Below, in pieces: positions 56,323-64,000 of a DNA stretch of 64,000 bases (position 1 is the first letter of the stretch; the number at the start of each line of letters is the position of its first letter). Location of the stretch: the NCBI RefSeq assembly GCF_015220045.1, contig NZ_JADBGB010000001.1:2783001-2847000 (forward strand), given 5' to 3'. Both the position numbers and the translations under genes were made by a program. Under the pieces are notes generated by a model. That model worked only from the letters and a program-made list of their open reading frames with translations, was not told the DNA's origin and searched no databases. The stretch comes from Marivivens aquimaris. GTDB lineage: Bacteria; Pseudomonadota; Alphaproteobacteria; Rhodobacterales; Rhodobacteraceae.

Positions 56323-57297
56323 TTAAGCAACTCCTGCACGCAGACAGTCGTGGATATGGAGGATGCCGCAGCTTTCGCCGGTGCCATCCAGCGGCACCAC
56401 GAACAGACATGTGATCTTTCGTTCGTTCATCTGGGCCAGTGCCTCGGCAGCGAGTGCTTCGGGCGCGATGGTGCGCGGGGCAGGGGTCATCACCTCGCCG
56501 GCGGTGCGGTCCAGAAGACCATCCATGTGGCGACGAAGGTCACCGTCGGTGATGATGCCGATCAGGCGGTTGTGGTCATCTGTCACGCCGACAACGCCAA
56601 AGCCTTTCTGGCTGATCACCAGCAGCGTGTCGCTCATCGCGGTGCTCGATGTGACCAGCGGTAGGGTGTCCGCGCTGTGCATCAAGTCGCGGACACGGGA
56701 CAGGCGAGCGCCCAGCTTGCCGCCAGGGTGGAATTGGCGGAAATGCTCCGCACCGAATTCACGGTGCTCCATCAGCGCAACGGCCAGCGCATCGCCAAGC
56801 GCGAGGGTCATCGTGGTGGAAATCGTCGGGACGACGCCGTGGCCACACGCCTCGCCCAGTTGGGGCAGGACAAGCTGTACGTCGGCCTGCTGCATCAGGG
56901 TACTTTCAGCGCGGGAGGCCACACCGATCATAGTGATGCCGAAGCGGCGGGTGTGCGCGATGAGGTCGGCCAGTTCAGGCGTCTCGCCCGAGTTGGATAG
57001 GATCAAAACCACGTCACCTTTAGAGATCATGCCCAGATCGCCATGCGATGCCTCCGCCGGATGGACGAAGTGGGCAGGCGTACCGGTCGAGGCGAATGTC
57101 GCAGCGATTTTCTTGCCGACATGGCCGGATTTGCCCATGCCCGACACGATCACGCGGCCGGGAGCATCAAGGATAACTTGCGCTGCATGGGCGAGGTTCT
57201 GCCCGACAGTTTCCGAAAGAATGGCAAGCGCGCGCGATTCCTCGTCGATGACGTTACGAGCGGTCGCGATGATCTTGTTGCGGTCCATGGGTGCCAT
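56323..57297 (-). CDS. kdsD: Arabinose-5-phosphate isomerase (KdsD/KpsF)
   Basis: 324 aa. The SIS sugar-isomerase domain (about 35-180: VSGMGKSGHVGKKIAATFAS, ILSNSGETPELADLI, GHGVVPTISTTMTLALGDAL) is followed by two CBS domains (about 210-324, LMHSADTLPLV, GIITDGDLRRHMDG). It converts ribulose-5-phosphate to arabinose-5-phosphate, the Kdo precursor; this links it to lpt genes and to kdsB. ATG 57297 has a poor ribosome-binding site; ATG 57288 is the alternative. It lies 3 bp after rnd. Confidence 0.93.
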   Translation of the reverse strand: MAPMDRNKIIATARNVIDEESRALAILSETVGQNLAHAAQVILDAPGRVIVSGMGKSGHVGKKIAATFASTGTPAHFVHPAEASHGDLGMISKGDVVLILSNSGETPELADLIAHTRRFGITMIGVASRAESTLMQQADVQLVLPQLGEACGHGVVPTISTTMTLALGDALAVALMEHREFGAEHFRQFHPGGKLGARLSRVRDLMHSADTLPLVTSSTAMSDTLLVISQKGFGVVGVTDDHNRLIGIITDGDLRRHMDGLLDRTAGEVMTPAPRTIAPEALAAEALAQMNERKITCLFVVPLDGTGESCGILHIHDCLRAGVA

Positions 57298-57300
57298 CCG

Positions 57301-57912
57301 TCAGTGCGCGAAAATATCGGGGTCGGTCCAGCCTAGCAGATCAAGCTTGGCGCGGGTCGGCAGGAAGTCAAAACAGGACTGCGCGAGCTCGGTGCGGTTT
57401 TCGCGGGCGAGGCGGATGTCCAGCTCGGCCTTGAGCTTGTGAAGGTGCAGCACGTCCGACGCAGCATAATCGAGCTGGGCATCGGTCAGATCCGCCGCCC
57501 CCCAGTCCGACTGTTGCTGCTGTTTGGAAATGTCGACGCTGACGACTTCTTGCAAAAGCTGCTTGAGCCCGTGGCGATCGGTGAACGTGCGCACCATCTT
57601 GGACGCGATCTTCGTGCAGTAGACGGGGGCCGCCAGAGCGCCAAAGGCATGGTACATCGCGGCAATGTCGAAGCGCCCGAAGTGGAACAGCTTCAGCACG
57701 TTCGGGTCTTCGAGCATCTTGCACAGGTTCGGTGCCTCGGTCTGGCCCATTTCGACCTGCACAAGGTGACAATTCCCGTCGCCGCCCGACATCTGGATCA
57801 GGCAAAGGCGGTCGCGGTGCGGGTTCAGCCCCATGGTTTCGCAATCGATTGCCACGACAGAGCCGAGATCCAACCCGTCGGGAAGGTCGTTCTTGTACAG
57901 GTAATTCGCCAT
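57301..57912 (-). CDS. Ribonuclease D-type 3'-5' exonuclease (short form)
   Basis: 203 aa. A DEDDy exonuclease core only: Asp23-x-Glu25 in VAIDCETMGL, FHFGRFDIAAM with the second acidic site, and LDYAASDVLHLHKL with the Tyr-Asp of ExoIII. The HRDC domains of E. coli RNase D (375 aa) are missing, which is the usual short alphaproteobacterial form. It trims RNA 3' ends, perhaps tRNA. The ATG at 57912 is the best start; the longer frame is not supported. Confidence 0.88.
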   Translation of the reverse strand: MANYLYKNDLPDGLDLGSVVAIDCETMGLNPHRDRLCLIQMSGGDGNCHLVQVEMGQTEAPNLCKMLEDPNVLKLFHFGRFDIAAMYHAFGALAAPVYCTKIASKMVRTFTDRHGLKQLLQEVVSVDISKQQQQSDWGAADLTDAQLDYAASDVLHLHKLKAELDIRLARENRTELAQSCFDFLPTRAKLDLLGWTDPDIFAH

Positions 57913-58033
57913 AGAGATGCCTTTTCCGCTTTGCGAACGGGATAGAGAAACGCACAGCCCGACGCAACACGAGGGCGCTTGCATCTGGACAAATGGGCAT
58001 TACCGTTCGCCGCAACAACAGGAGGGGTTTCGG

Positions 58034-58873
58034 ATGAAACTGGTCAGATTTGGTGAGCGCGGTTCGGAAAAGCCGGGCGTTGTGGGGCAGGACGGTCTTT
58101 TGCGTGACCTCTCGGAGCATGTGGCCGACATCGCGGCTGAAGCGCTGGGCGATCTTGATGCGCTGAAGGGCATTGATCTCGATAGCCTTCCGCTCGTTGA
58201 TCAGGACGTCCGCATTGGTGCCTGCGTCGGCAACATCGGCAAGTTTATCTGCGTGGGTCTGAACTACTCCGACCACGCGGCCGAGGCTGGCATGACGGTC
58301 CCGCCGGAGCCGATCATCTTTACCAAGTACAACAGCGCGATCTGCGGGCCGAACGATCCGATAATCATCCCGCGCGGCTCTGAAAAGACCGACTGGGAAG
58401 TCGAGCTGGCCGTCGTTATCGGCAAGATGGCCAAGTACGTGTCCGAGAAAGATGCGCTGGATTACGTCGCAGGCTACGCGATCTGTAACGACGTGTCCGA
58501 ACGTGCTTATCAGACCGAACGCTCCGGCCAGTGGGTCAAAGGCAAGTCCTGCGACAACTTCGGCCCGTTCGGCCCGTGGCTCGTGACGCCCGACGAGGTG
58601 AGCGACATCGACTCGCTGGATATGTGGCTCGACGTGAATGGTGAGCGGATGCAGTCCGGCACGACCGAAACCATGGTCTACAAGGTGCCTTACCTGATTT
58701 CTTATCTCTCGCAGTTCTTTACCCTGTATCCGGGCGATGTGATCTCGACCGGCACGCCTCCGGGAGTCGGTATGGGTATGACCCCGCCGAAGTACCTCAA
58801 GGCGGGCGATATCGTGACGCTGGGAATCAAGGGACTTGGCGAGCAGAGCCAGACCTGCGTCGACGACGAATAA
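58034..58873 (+). CDS. Fumarylacetoacetate hydrolase family protein
   Basis: 279 aa. The FAH fold is shown by KFICVGLNYSDHAAEAGM, PIIFTKYNSAICGPNDPIII, DWEVELAVVIGKMAKYV (metal-binding Glu residues) and GDVISTGTPPGVGMGM. The group includes 2,4-diketo-3-deoxy-L-fuconate hydrolase, oxaloacetate decarboxylase and acylpyruvase; the sequence does not settle the substrate. GGAGGGG precedes the ATG at 58034. It is divergent from rnd and is a single gene, with only a weak hairpin (58889-58913) behind it. Confidence 0.87.
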   Translation: MKLVRFGERGSEKPGVVGQDGLLRDLSEHVADIAAEALGDLDALKGIDLDSLPLVDQDVRIGACVGNIGKFICVGLNYSDHAAEAGMTVPPEPIIFTKYNSAICGPNDPIIIPRGSEKTDWEVELAVVIGKMAKYVSEKDALDYVAGYAICNDVSERAYQTERSGQWVKGKSCDNFGPFGPWLVTPDEVSDIDSLDMWLDVNGERMQSGTTETMVYKVPYLISYLSQFFTLYPGDVISTGTPPGVGMGMTPPKYLKAGDIVTLGIKGLGEQSQTCVDDE

Positions 58874-59017
58874 TCACGGAATCAGTGCGGCCATCATCAA
58901 GTCGGTGATGGCCTGACGAAACGCGCGCGACTCAGCGTGAAGCGAAAGAACGTGATGAAGAAAACGCAACCATCCCGTCGGCTCTATCAGAGCTAAGTTA
59001 TTGAAACTTGGGGGGGA

Positions 59018-59104
<87 letters not shown>

Positions 59105-59126
59105 ACAGATGATTGGTGTGAGCGGG

Positions 59127-59155
59127 CTTCTATGGCTGGTGCAGGGGAGTGTCAA
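59127..59155 (-). promoter_or_regulatory. Promoter of tRNA-Leu
   Basis: Perfect TTGACA (-35, 59150-59155), 17 bases, TAGAAG (-10, 59127-59132), about 22 bases upstream of the mature tRNA 5' end. Confidence 0.75.
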
Positions 59156-59251
59156 CACGGATTTCGAACTTCTCTGCAAAAAGTTCATTCTGCCTTGTCT
59201 GGCAAAGGGTCCAAGGTTAAACCCGACACAAGTTTTCCAATGAGGCGCACC

Positions 59252-60232
59252 ATGTCCAAGCTTGTCACCATCTACGGCGGATCGGGTTTCGTAGGCCGCT
59301 ACATCGCGCGCCGGATGGCCATGCAGGGCTGGCGTGTCCGCGTTGCTGTCCGCGATCCGAACGAAGCACTGTTTGTAAAACCCTACGGTGCCGTCGGTCA
59401 GGTCGAACCTGTTTTCTGCAACGTTCGTGACGACGCAAGCGTCGCCGCCGTTATGGAAAGCGCCGATGCCGTCGTGAACTGCGTGGGTATTCTGGCTGAA
59501 AAAGGCAAGAACACCTTCGAGGCCGTTCAGTCCGCAGGTGCTGCCCGCATCGCTCGCATCGCGGCAGAGCAGGGCGTGACCAACCTCGTTCACATCTCGG
59601 CCATCGGTGCTGACGAAGAATCGGACAGTGACTACGCCAAGACCAAAGCCGCCGGTGAGCAGGCCGTTCTGGATGCCTTCCCGAACGCCATGATCCTGCG
59701 CCCGTCGATCATCTTTGGCACCGAGGACGAGTTCTTTAACCGCTTCGCTGGTATGACCCGCACCTCTCCGGTTCTGCCTCTGGTTGGCGCTGACACCAAA
59801 TTCCAGCCCGTATGGGTTGATGACGTGGCTCAGGCTGCTGTCATGGGCGTCACCGGCAAAGCTGCCGGTATTTACGAACTCGGCGGTCCGGACGTTATGA
59901 CCTTCCGCGAACTGATGGGCACCATGCTGCGCATCATCAACCGTCGCCGCGGTGTCGTTGGCCTGCCGTTCTGGCTGGGCAACATCCTCGCAACCGTGAT
60001 GGGTGTAGTTCAGGCCGTTTCTCTCGGTATCGTCAAAGCACCGATCACCAAAGATCAGGTCGCAAATCTTCGCTCGGACAACATTGTTTCGGCAGATGCG
60101 AAGGGTTTTGCTGATCTGGGCATCGATCCGACCGACCTCGAAGCGGTGCTGCCTGATTATCTCTGGCGTTTCCGTCCGTCGGGTCAGTATGATGCGATCA
60201 AGAAATCTGCAAAGAATTTGAAACAAGCCTGA
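59252..60232 (+). CDS. NDUFA9-like NAD(P)-binding protein
   Basis: 326 aa, atypical short-chain dehydrogenase fold. [20 protein letters not shown] binds the dinucleotide; the middle has [20 protein letters not shown] and [20 protein letters not shown], the pattern of the complex I NDUFA9 group, in which no catalytic chemistry is proven. It may be a complex I accessory subunit or a quinone-related protein. I prefer the ATG at 59252 with GAGG upstream over the ATG at 59240. The next gene, uppP, follows by 48 bp. Confidence 0.85.
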   Translation: MSKLVTIYGGSGFVGRYIARRMAMQGWRVRVAVRDPNEALFVKPYGAVGQVEPVFCNVRDDASVAAVMESADAVVNCVGILAEKGKNTFEAVQSAGAARIARIAAEQGVTNLVHISAIGADEESDSDYAKTKAAGEQAVLDAFPNAMILRPSIIFGTEDEFFNRFAGMTRTSPVLPLVGADTKFQPVWVDDVAQAAVMGVTGKAAGIYELGGPDVMTFRELMGTMLRIINRRRGVVGLPFWLGNILATVMGVVQAVSLGIVKAPITKDQVANLRSDNIVSADAKGFADLGIDPTDLEAVLPDYLWRFRPSGQYDAIKKSAKNLKQA

Positions 60233-60280
60233 GCGGTATTTTGAAACGTCGTTCGGGCTGATTGACTGGAAGTTATTGTC

Positions 60281-61078
60281 ATGAGTTACCTGAACGACGT
60301 CATCCTCGGTATTATCGAGGGGGTGACCGAATTCCTGCCGATCTCGAGCACCGGCCACCTTCTTCTCGCTCAGCACTGGATCGGTGAACGGTCCGACACC
60401 TACAACATCGTTATTCAGGCCGGCGCGATCCTCGCTGTGACCCTGATCTACTGGAAGCGTATCACCGACCTGCTGCTCGGCTGGAACGATCCGGAAAACC
60501 GCGATTACCTCATCAAACTTACCGTAGCCTTCCTGATCACGGCTGTTCTGGGTCTTGTGGTCAAGAAAATGGGCTTCGAGCTGCCGGAAACGATCCAGCC
60601 CGTCGCCTGGGCGTTGGTGATCGGTGGTATCTGGATGATCGTCGCCGAACGGGCGGCGGAGCGGCTCCCCGACAGCGCGAAGATCACGATGACCGTCGCT
60701 GTGGCGGTCGGTATCGCGCAGATCGTCGCTGGCGTGTTCCCAGGCACTTCGCGTTCAGGCACCACAATCTTTGTCGCGATGCTGCTTGGCACCTCGAACC
60801 GTGCGGCTGCGACCGAATTTGCGTTCCTTGTCGGCATTCCTACCATGTACGCAGCGAGCGCCTACGAGATTGCAAAAACGCTGACCAGCGACACTGGTGT
60901 CAGCGAAGACTGGACCGCGCTGGGCATCGCGTTCGTTGTATCCACCATCACCGCATTCGTTTCGGTCAAATGGCTCCTTGGCTACATCCGCTCGAACCGT
61001 TTCACCGCCTTCGCCATTTACCGGATCATCTTTGGCGGGCTGCTCCTTGCTCTGCTGGGGATGGGAGTGCTGGCGTAA
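60281..61078 (+). CDS. uppP: Undecaprenyl-diphosphatase UppP (BacA)
   Basis: 265 aa with about eight hydrophobic segments. It dephosphorylates undecaprenyl diphosphate so the lipid carrier can be reused for peptidoglycan and polysaccharide. Motif 1 is GIIEGVTEFLPISSTGHLLL with catalytic Glu and Ser/Thr; motif 2 is VFPGTSRSGTTI with the essential Arg. Overexpression gives bacitracin resistance, hence the alternative name BacA. A hairpin follows at 61093. Confidence 0.95.
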   Translation: MSYLNDVILGIIEGVTEFLPISSTGHLLLAQHWIGERSDTYNIVIQAGAILAVTLIYWKRITDLLLGWNDPENRDYLIKLTVAFLITAVLGLVVKKMGFELPETIQPVAWALVIGGIWMIVAERAAERLPDSAKITMTVAVAVGIAQIVAGVFPGTSRSGTTIFVAMLLGTSNRAAATEFAFLVGIPTMYAASAYEIAKTLTSDTGVSEDWTALGIAFVVSTITAFVSVKWLLGYIRSNRFTAFAIYRIIFGGLLLALLGMGVLA

Positions 61079-61092
61079 GGGTTCGAATCATT

Positions 61093-61124
61093 CACGAGTC
61101 GCCCTCAAAATCGGGCGATTCGTG
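61093..61124 (+). terminator. Hairpin after uppP, possible terminator
   Basis: 12-bp stem CACGAGTCGCCC/GGGCGATTCGTG with one G-T pair and an 8-base loop, 15 bases after the stop. There is no T run, so termination is uncertain. Confidence 0.5.
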
Positions 61125-61260
61125 CGCCGAAATGCGCTAAGGGAAACTATACTGACCTATTTTTTTACAAGCGGGGCGAAAATAATGCGCCAAACACCGC
61201 CCAAACCGCAAATTAGGTCAACATTACTGCCTTTTCATTTTGAGCAGATGCTTCTATTCA

Positions 61261-61290
61261 GGCCATCCGAAGAGATTGCGGAGGATGGCC
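61261..61290 (+). promoter_or_regulatory. Inverted repeat overlapping the gltD ribosome-binding site
   Basis: GGCCATCC (61261-61268) and GGATGGCC (61283-61290) can pair over a 14-base loop. The 3' arm begins within the GGAGG ribosome-binding site (61280-61284) and ends one base before the GTG start of gltD at 61292. The hairpin could mask translation initiation. Confidence 0.5.
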
Positions 61291-61291
61291 C

Positions 61292-62719
61292 GTGGCTACA
61301 GACAAGATGCTCAAGTTCGTAACGATTGATCGCGACATGCCCACCAAGCGTGACGCGGAAGATCGTCGTCAGGACTTCAACGAGATTTATGCCGAGTTCG
61401 CCGCCGCCAAGGCCGAAGAACAATCGAGCCGTTGCAGCCAGTGCGGCGTTCCGTACTGCCAGTCGCACTGCCCGCTGCATAACAACATTCCCGACTGGCT
61501 GCGCATGACCGCGACCGGCCGTCTGGACGAAGCTTATGCGATCAGCCAAGCGACCAACTCCTTCCCGGAGATCTGTGGCCGCATCTGCCCGCAGGACCGT
61601 CTGTGCGAAGGCAACTGCGTCATCGAACAGTCCGGCCACGGCACTGTCACCATCGGATCGGTCGAAAAGTACATCACCGACACCGCTTGGGAAAAAGGTT
61701 GGGTCAAGCCGATTACCCCGATTTCGGAGCGCACCGAGTCCGTTGGCATCATCGGTGCCGGTCCGGCCGGTATGGCTGCTGCCGACATGCTCCGCCAAGC
61801 TGGCGTTCAGGTCACGATCTATGACCGTTACGACCGCGCAGGCGGCCTGCTGACCTACGGTATTCCCGGCTTCAAGCTGGAGAAAGACGTTGTCATGCGC
61901 CGTGCCGACCTGCTGAAAGACAGCGGTGTCGAATACGTCATGAACTGCAACGTCGGTGAGGACATCTCCTTCGAAGACATCCGCGCCAAGCACGACGCTG
62001 TTCTGATTGCGACCGGTGTTTGCAAGTCGCGCGACCTGCCGGGCTCGGACGCCAAGGGCATCGTAAAGGCGCTGGACTATCTAACCGCGTCGAACCGCAA
62101 GAACTTCGGTGATGATGTTCCGGCATACGACTCGGGCGAACTGAACGCCGAAGGCAAGAACGTCGTCGTCATCGGCGGTGGTGATACCGCGATGGACTGC
62201 GTTCGTACCGCGATCCGTCAGGGTGCGAAGTCGGTGAAGTGCCTCTATCGCCGCGACCGTGCAAACATGCCGGGCTCGCAGCGTGAAACCCAGAACGCCG
62301 AGGAGGAAGGCGTCGAATTCGTGTGGCTGACCGCTCCGAAGGGTTTCCAAGGCGACACCGTCACCGGCGTCGAAGTGCAGAAAATGCGCCTCGGCCAGCC
62401 GGACGCATCGGGCCGCCGTTCGCCGGAAGTTATCGAAGGCGCCGACTATGTCGAACCCGCTGACCTCGTCGTCAAAGCACTCGGTTTCGAGCCGGAAGAC
62501 CTGCCGAAACTCTGGGGCACCGACGGTCTGGAAGTGACCCGCTGGGGCACCGTAAAGGCAGAGTTCGGCACCGGTCAGACCAGCCTCGATGGCGTATACG
62601 CTGCCGGTGACATCGTTCGCGGTGCTTCGCTGGTTGTTTGGGGTATCCGTGACGGCCGCGAGGCCGCTCAGGCGATCCTGCGCCAGTTCAACGACGCTGC
62701 CAGCGTCGCTGCCGAGTAA
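61292..62719 (+). CDS. gltD: Glutamate synthase small (beta) subunit
   Basis: 475 aa. GltD supplies electrons from NADPH through FAD to the large subunit. The N-terminal Cys cluster (SRCSQCGVPYCQSHCP, then GRICPQDRLCEGNCV) binds [4Fe-4S]; the FAD loop GIIGAGPAGMAAADML and the NADPH loop VVVIGGGDTAMDCV follow. The start is GTG at 61292 with GGAGG. The upstream 213-base gap holds a hairpin after uppP and the ribosome-binding-site hairpin. gltB is separated from it by one small gene. Confidence 0.96.
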   Translation: MATDKMLKFVTIDRDMPTKRDAEDRRQDFNEIYAEFAAAKAEEQSSRCSQCGVPYCQSHCPLHNNIPDWLRMTATGRLDEAYAISQATNSFPEICGRICPQDRLCEGNCVIEQSGHGTVTIGSVEKYITDTAWEKGWVKPITPISERTESVGIIGAGPAGMAAADMLRQAGVQVTIYDRYDRAGGLLTYGIPGFKLEKDVVMRRADLLKDSGVEYVMNCNVGEDISFEDIRAKHDAVLIATGVCKSRDLPGSDAKGIVKALDYLTASNRKNFGDDVPAYDSGELNAEGKNVVVIGGGDTAMDCVRTAIRQGAKSVKCLYRRDRANMPGSQRETQNAEEEGVEFVWLTAPKGFQGDTVTGVEVQKMRLGQPDASGRRSPEVIEGADYVEPADLVVKALGFEPEDLPKLWGTDGLEVTRWGTVKAEFGTGQTSLDGVYAAGDIVRGASLVVWGIRDGREAAQAILRQFNDAASVAAE

Positions 62720-62728
62720 GGTACGGAC

Positions 62729-63436
62729 ATGCAGGACCTGCGCTCCATCATGGTAGGCCTGTCGGTGGCTTTCGCTGCCGGCTGGGCCATGCCTGCCGGT
62801 GCGCAAGGTCTGTCCATGCCCGATGGTTGCGAAGTCTACGCGACGGTCCAGAACCGCGATTGCACGGTGATGCAGCTTTATACCTGCGAAGCCGATCCGG
62901 ACGGATACCAGCAATCGATGACTTTTGGGCCCGATGGCCTTGAGTTCGTCAGCGTGATCGACAGCGAAGCGCAGTGGATCCGCAGCTTCAGCCCGTTTTC
63001 GGGTGCGATCGACGAACTCGACAGTGACAACGCCGATCCGGCGTCGTTCACCGAACTGCTGGAAACGGGTGAAGATACCTACGATTTCACCCAGACCTCG
63101 CCGCAGCTCGGCACGCGCCGCTACACCGGTGTGGACCAGCTGACGGGCCGCAAGGTGACGATCGACGGCGTCGAGCTTGAAGAGACCGCGTACCGGATGC
63201 GCACCTACGATGCGGAAGGCAACGAAGTCTACCGCGCCGAAGGACATGAATTCATCAGCCGTGACTGGCGCCGTTTCTTTGCCGGAACAGGCACGCTCAC
63301 GACACCGCAAGATACATTCGACGAAGACGGCCGACCGGCGAATTTCGCCTTCCCCGGAGAAGCCGGCTTCATGTCAACGAATCCCGAATATGGCTGCGGC
63401 GCGATCCTTTCGCGCGCCTCGGTGCATCGGAACTAA
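62729..63436 (+). CDS. Exported protein of unknown function between gltD and gltB
   Basis: 235 aa. A Sec signal peptide (GLSVAFAAGWAMPAGAQG, cleavage expected after AGA-Q near 26) indicates a periplasmic protein. It has Cys residues (DGCEVY, NRDCTV, YTCEAD, YGCGAI) that could form disulfides, and is Asp/Glu-rich. I recognise no family. It lies 9 bp after gltD and 12 bp before gltB, so it is almost surely cotranscribed with glutamate synthase. A weak ribosome-binding site precedes the ATG. Confidence 0.78.
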   Translation: MQDLRSIMVGLSVAFAAGWAMPAGAQGLSMPDGCEVYATVQNRDCTVMQLYTCEADPDGYQQSMTFGPDGLEFVSVIDSEAQWIRSFSPFSGAIDELDSDNADPASFTELLETGEDTYDFTQTSPQLGTRRYTGVDQLTGRKVTIDGVELEETAYRMRTYDAEGNEVYRAEGHEFISRDWRRFFAGTGTLTTPQDTFDEDGRPANFAFPGEAGFMSTNPEYGCGAILSRASVHRN

Positions 63437-63448
63437 AGGAGACGCCTC

Positions 63449-64000
63449 ATGACCACTTATGACGAAAATTGGGTCGCCGCCGAAGAGGCCAAGCGCAAAT
63501 GGATGGCTGAGAACAGCCTCTACCGCACCGACGATGAACACTCGTCCTGCGGCGTAGGTCTCGTGGTTGCTATCGACGGTAAGCCGTCGCGCAGCGTTGT
63601 CGACAAGGGCATCACCGCGCTCAAGGCTATCTGGCACCGCGGTGCTGTTGATGCCGACGGCAAGACCGGTGACGGCGCAGGTATCCACGTCCAGATTCCG
63701 GCGAACTTCTTCTACGACCAGATCCGTCGCACCGGCCACGAGCCCGAGATCGACAAGCGTATCGCTGTCGGTCAGGTCTTCCTGCCGCGTACCGATTTCG
63801 GTGCGCAGGAACGCTGCCGTACCATCGTGGAGTCCGAAGTGCTCCGCATGGGTCACTACATCTACGGCTGGCGCCACGTTCCGGTGAACACCGAGTGTCT
63901 CGGTGAAAAGGCGAACGCGACCCGTCCGGAAATCGAACAGATCCTGATCCGCTGCGAAAAGGATATCACGGAAGAAGAGTTCGAGCGTGAACTCTACATC
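63449..64000 (+). CDS. gltB: Glutamate synthase large (alpha) subunit (start only; gene runs off the window)
   Basis: The first 184 codons are present. The catalytic Cys of the amidotransferase domain is Cys34 in HSSCGVGLVVAID, so a propeptide of 33 residues is presumably removed. The HRGAVDADGKTGDGAGIHVQ stretch that follows is typical of the glutaminase domain. GltB converts glutamine and 2-oxoglutarate to two glutamates. AAGGAG precedes the ATG. Confidence 0.95.
   Translation, partial: MTTYDENWVAAEEAKRKWMAENSLYRTDDEHSSCGVGLVVAIDGKPSRSVVDKGITALKAIWHRGAVDADGKTGDGAGIHVQIPANFFYDQIRRTGHEPEIDKRIAVGQVFLPRTDFGAQERCRTIVESEVLRMGHYIYGWRHVPVNTECLGEKANATRPEIEQILIRCEKDITEEEFERELYI

Noticed and set aside
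58889..58913. Hairpin GGCCATCA/TGATGGCC after the FAH-family gene as a terminator
   Set aside because: 8-bp stem but no T run; too weak to list as a terminator.

Overview
The window looks like chromosomal core DNA of an alphaproteobacterium of the Rhodobacterales (Roseobacter-type Rhodobacteraceae). I base this on protein families and gene order, not on a database search: MaeB with a phosphotransacetylase tail, a comF-grxC-nitrilase-ubiG neighbourhood, gltD and gltB separated by a small exported protein, an alphaproteobacterial NDUFAF5-like methyltransferase, an NDUFA9-like protein, and lptCAB-hpf-ptsN. About 65 protein genes and one tRNA gene are packed tightly with many 1-20 bp overlaps. 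No intergenic stretch exceeds 300 bases. I see no insertion sequence, prophage, CRISPR array or rRNA.

Layout. 0-9 kb: start of mutS (-), maeB and a PfkB kinase, then argG plus an SCP2-like protein (-), a membrane protein, Nudix enzymes, hslO and a tRNA nucleotidyltransferase. 9.3-13 kb: two coupled half-size ABC exporters. 13-18 kb: an RNA methyltransferase, three small envelope proteins (two L,D-transpeptidases and a CAP lipoprotein), ferrochelatase and the NDUFAF5-like methyltransferase. 18-23 kb: comF, grxC, a nitrilase-family amidase, a MarR regulator and a GNAT enzyme in one overlapping string, then ubiG and proline iminopeptidase. 23-24.6 kb: a solute-binding protein without its permease. 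24.7-30.1 kb: the rimP-nusA-ylxR-infB translation/transcription operon. Just after it lie two tiny paralogous genes. 30.6-33.1 kb (-): a parvulin-type isomerase, argJ and mutT. 33.3-37.2 kb: secA and an exported protein of unknown function. 37.2-41.2 kb (-): radC, dnaJ, dnaK. 41.4-42 kb: alkB.

42-53.2 kb is a surface-polysaccharide block: an ABC-2 export permease (-), then cysQ, kdsB, a family 2 glycosyltransferase, galU, galE, three more glycosyltransferases and a two-lobed sulfotransferase. galU and galE supply UDP-glucose and UDP-galactose, kdsB supplies CMP-Kdo, the transferases assemble the glycan, and the sulfotransferase may sulfate it while CysQ removes the by-product PAP. 53.2-57.9 kb (-): rnd, kdsD, lptC, lptA, lptB, hpf and ptsN, so Kdo supply and LPS transport share one strand. 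58-64 kb: an FAH-family hydrolase, tRNA-Leu(CAG), an NDUFA9-like protein, uppP, gltD, an exported protein and the start of gltB.

Regulatory signals visible by eye include matching heat-shock-type promoters (TTG, 17-18 bp, CCTATAT) before hslO and dnaK, a consensus tRNA promoter, several strong intrinsic terminators, and two hairpins that would bury ribosome-binding sites (SCP2-like gene and gltD).
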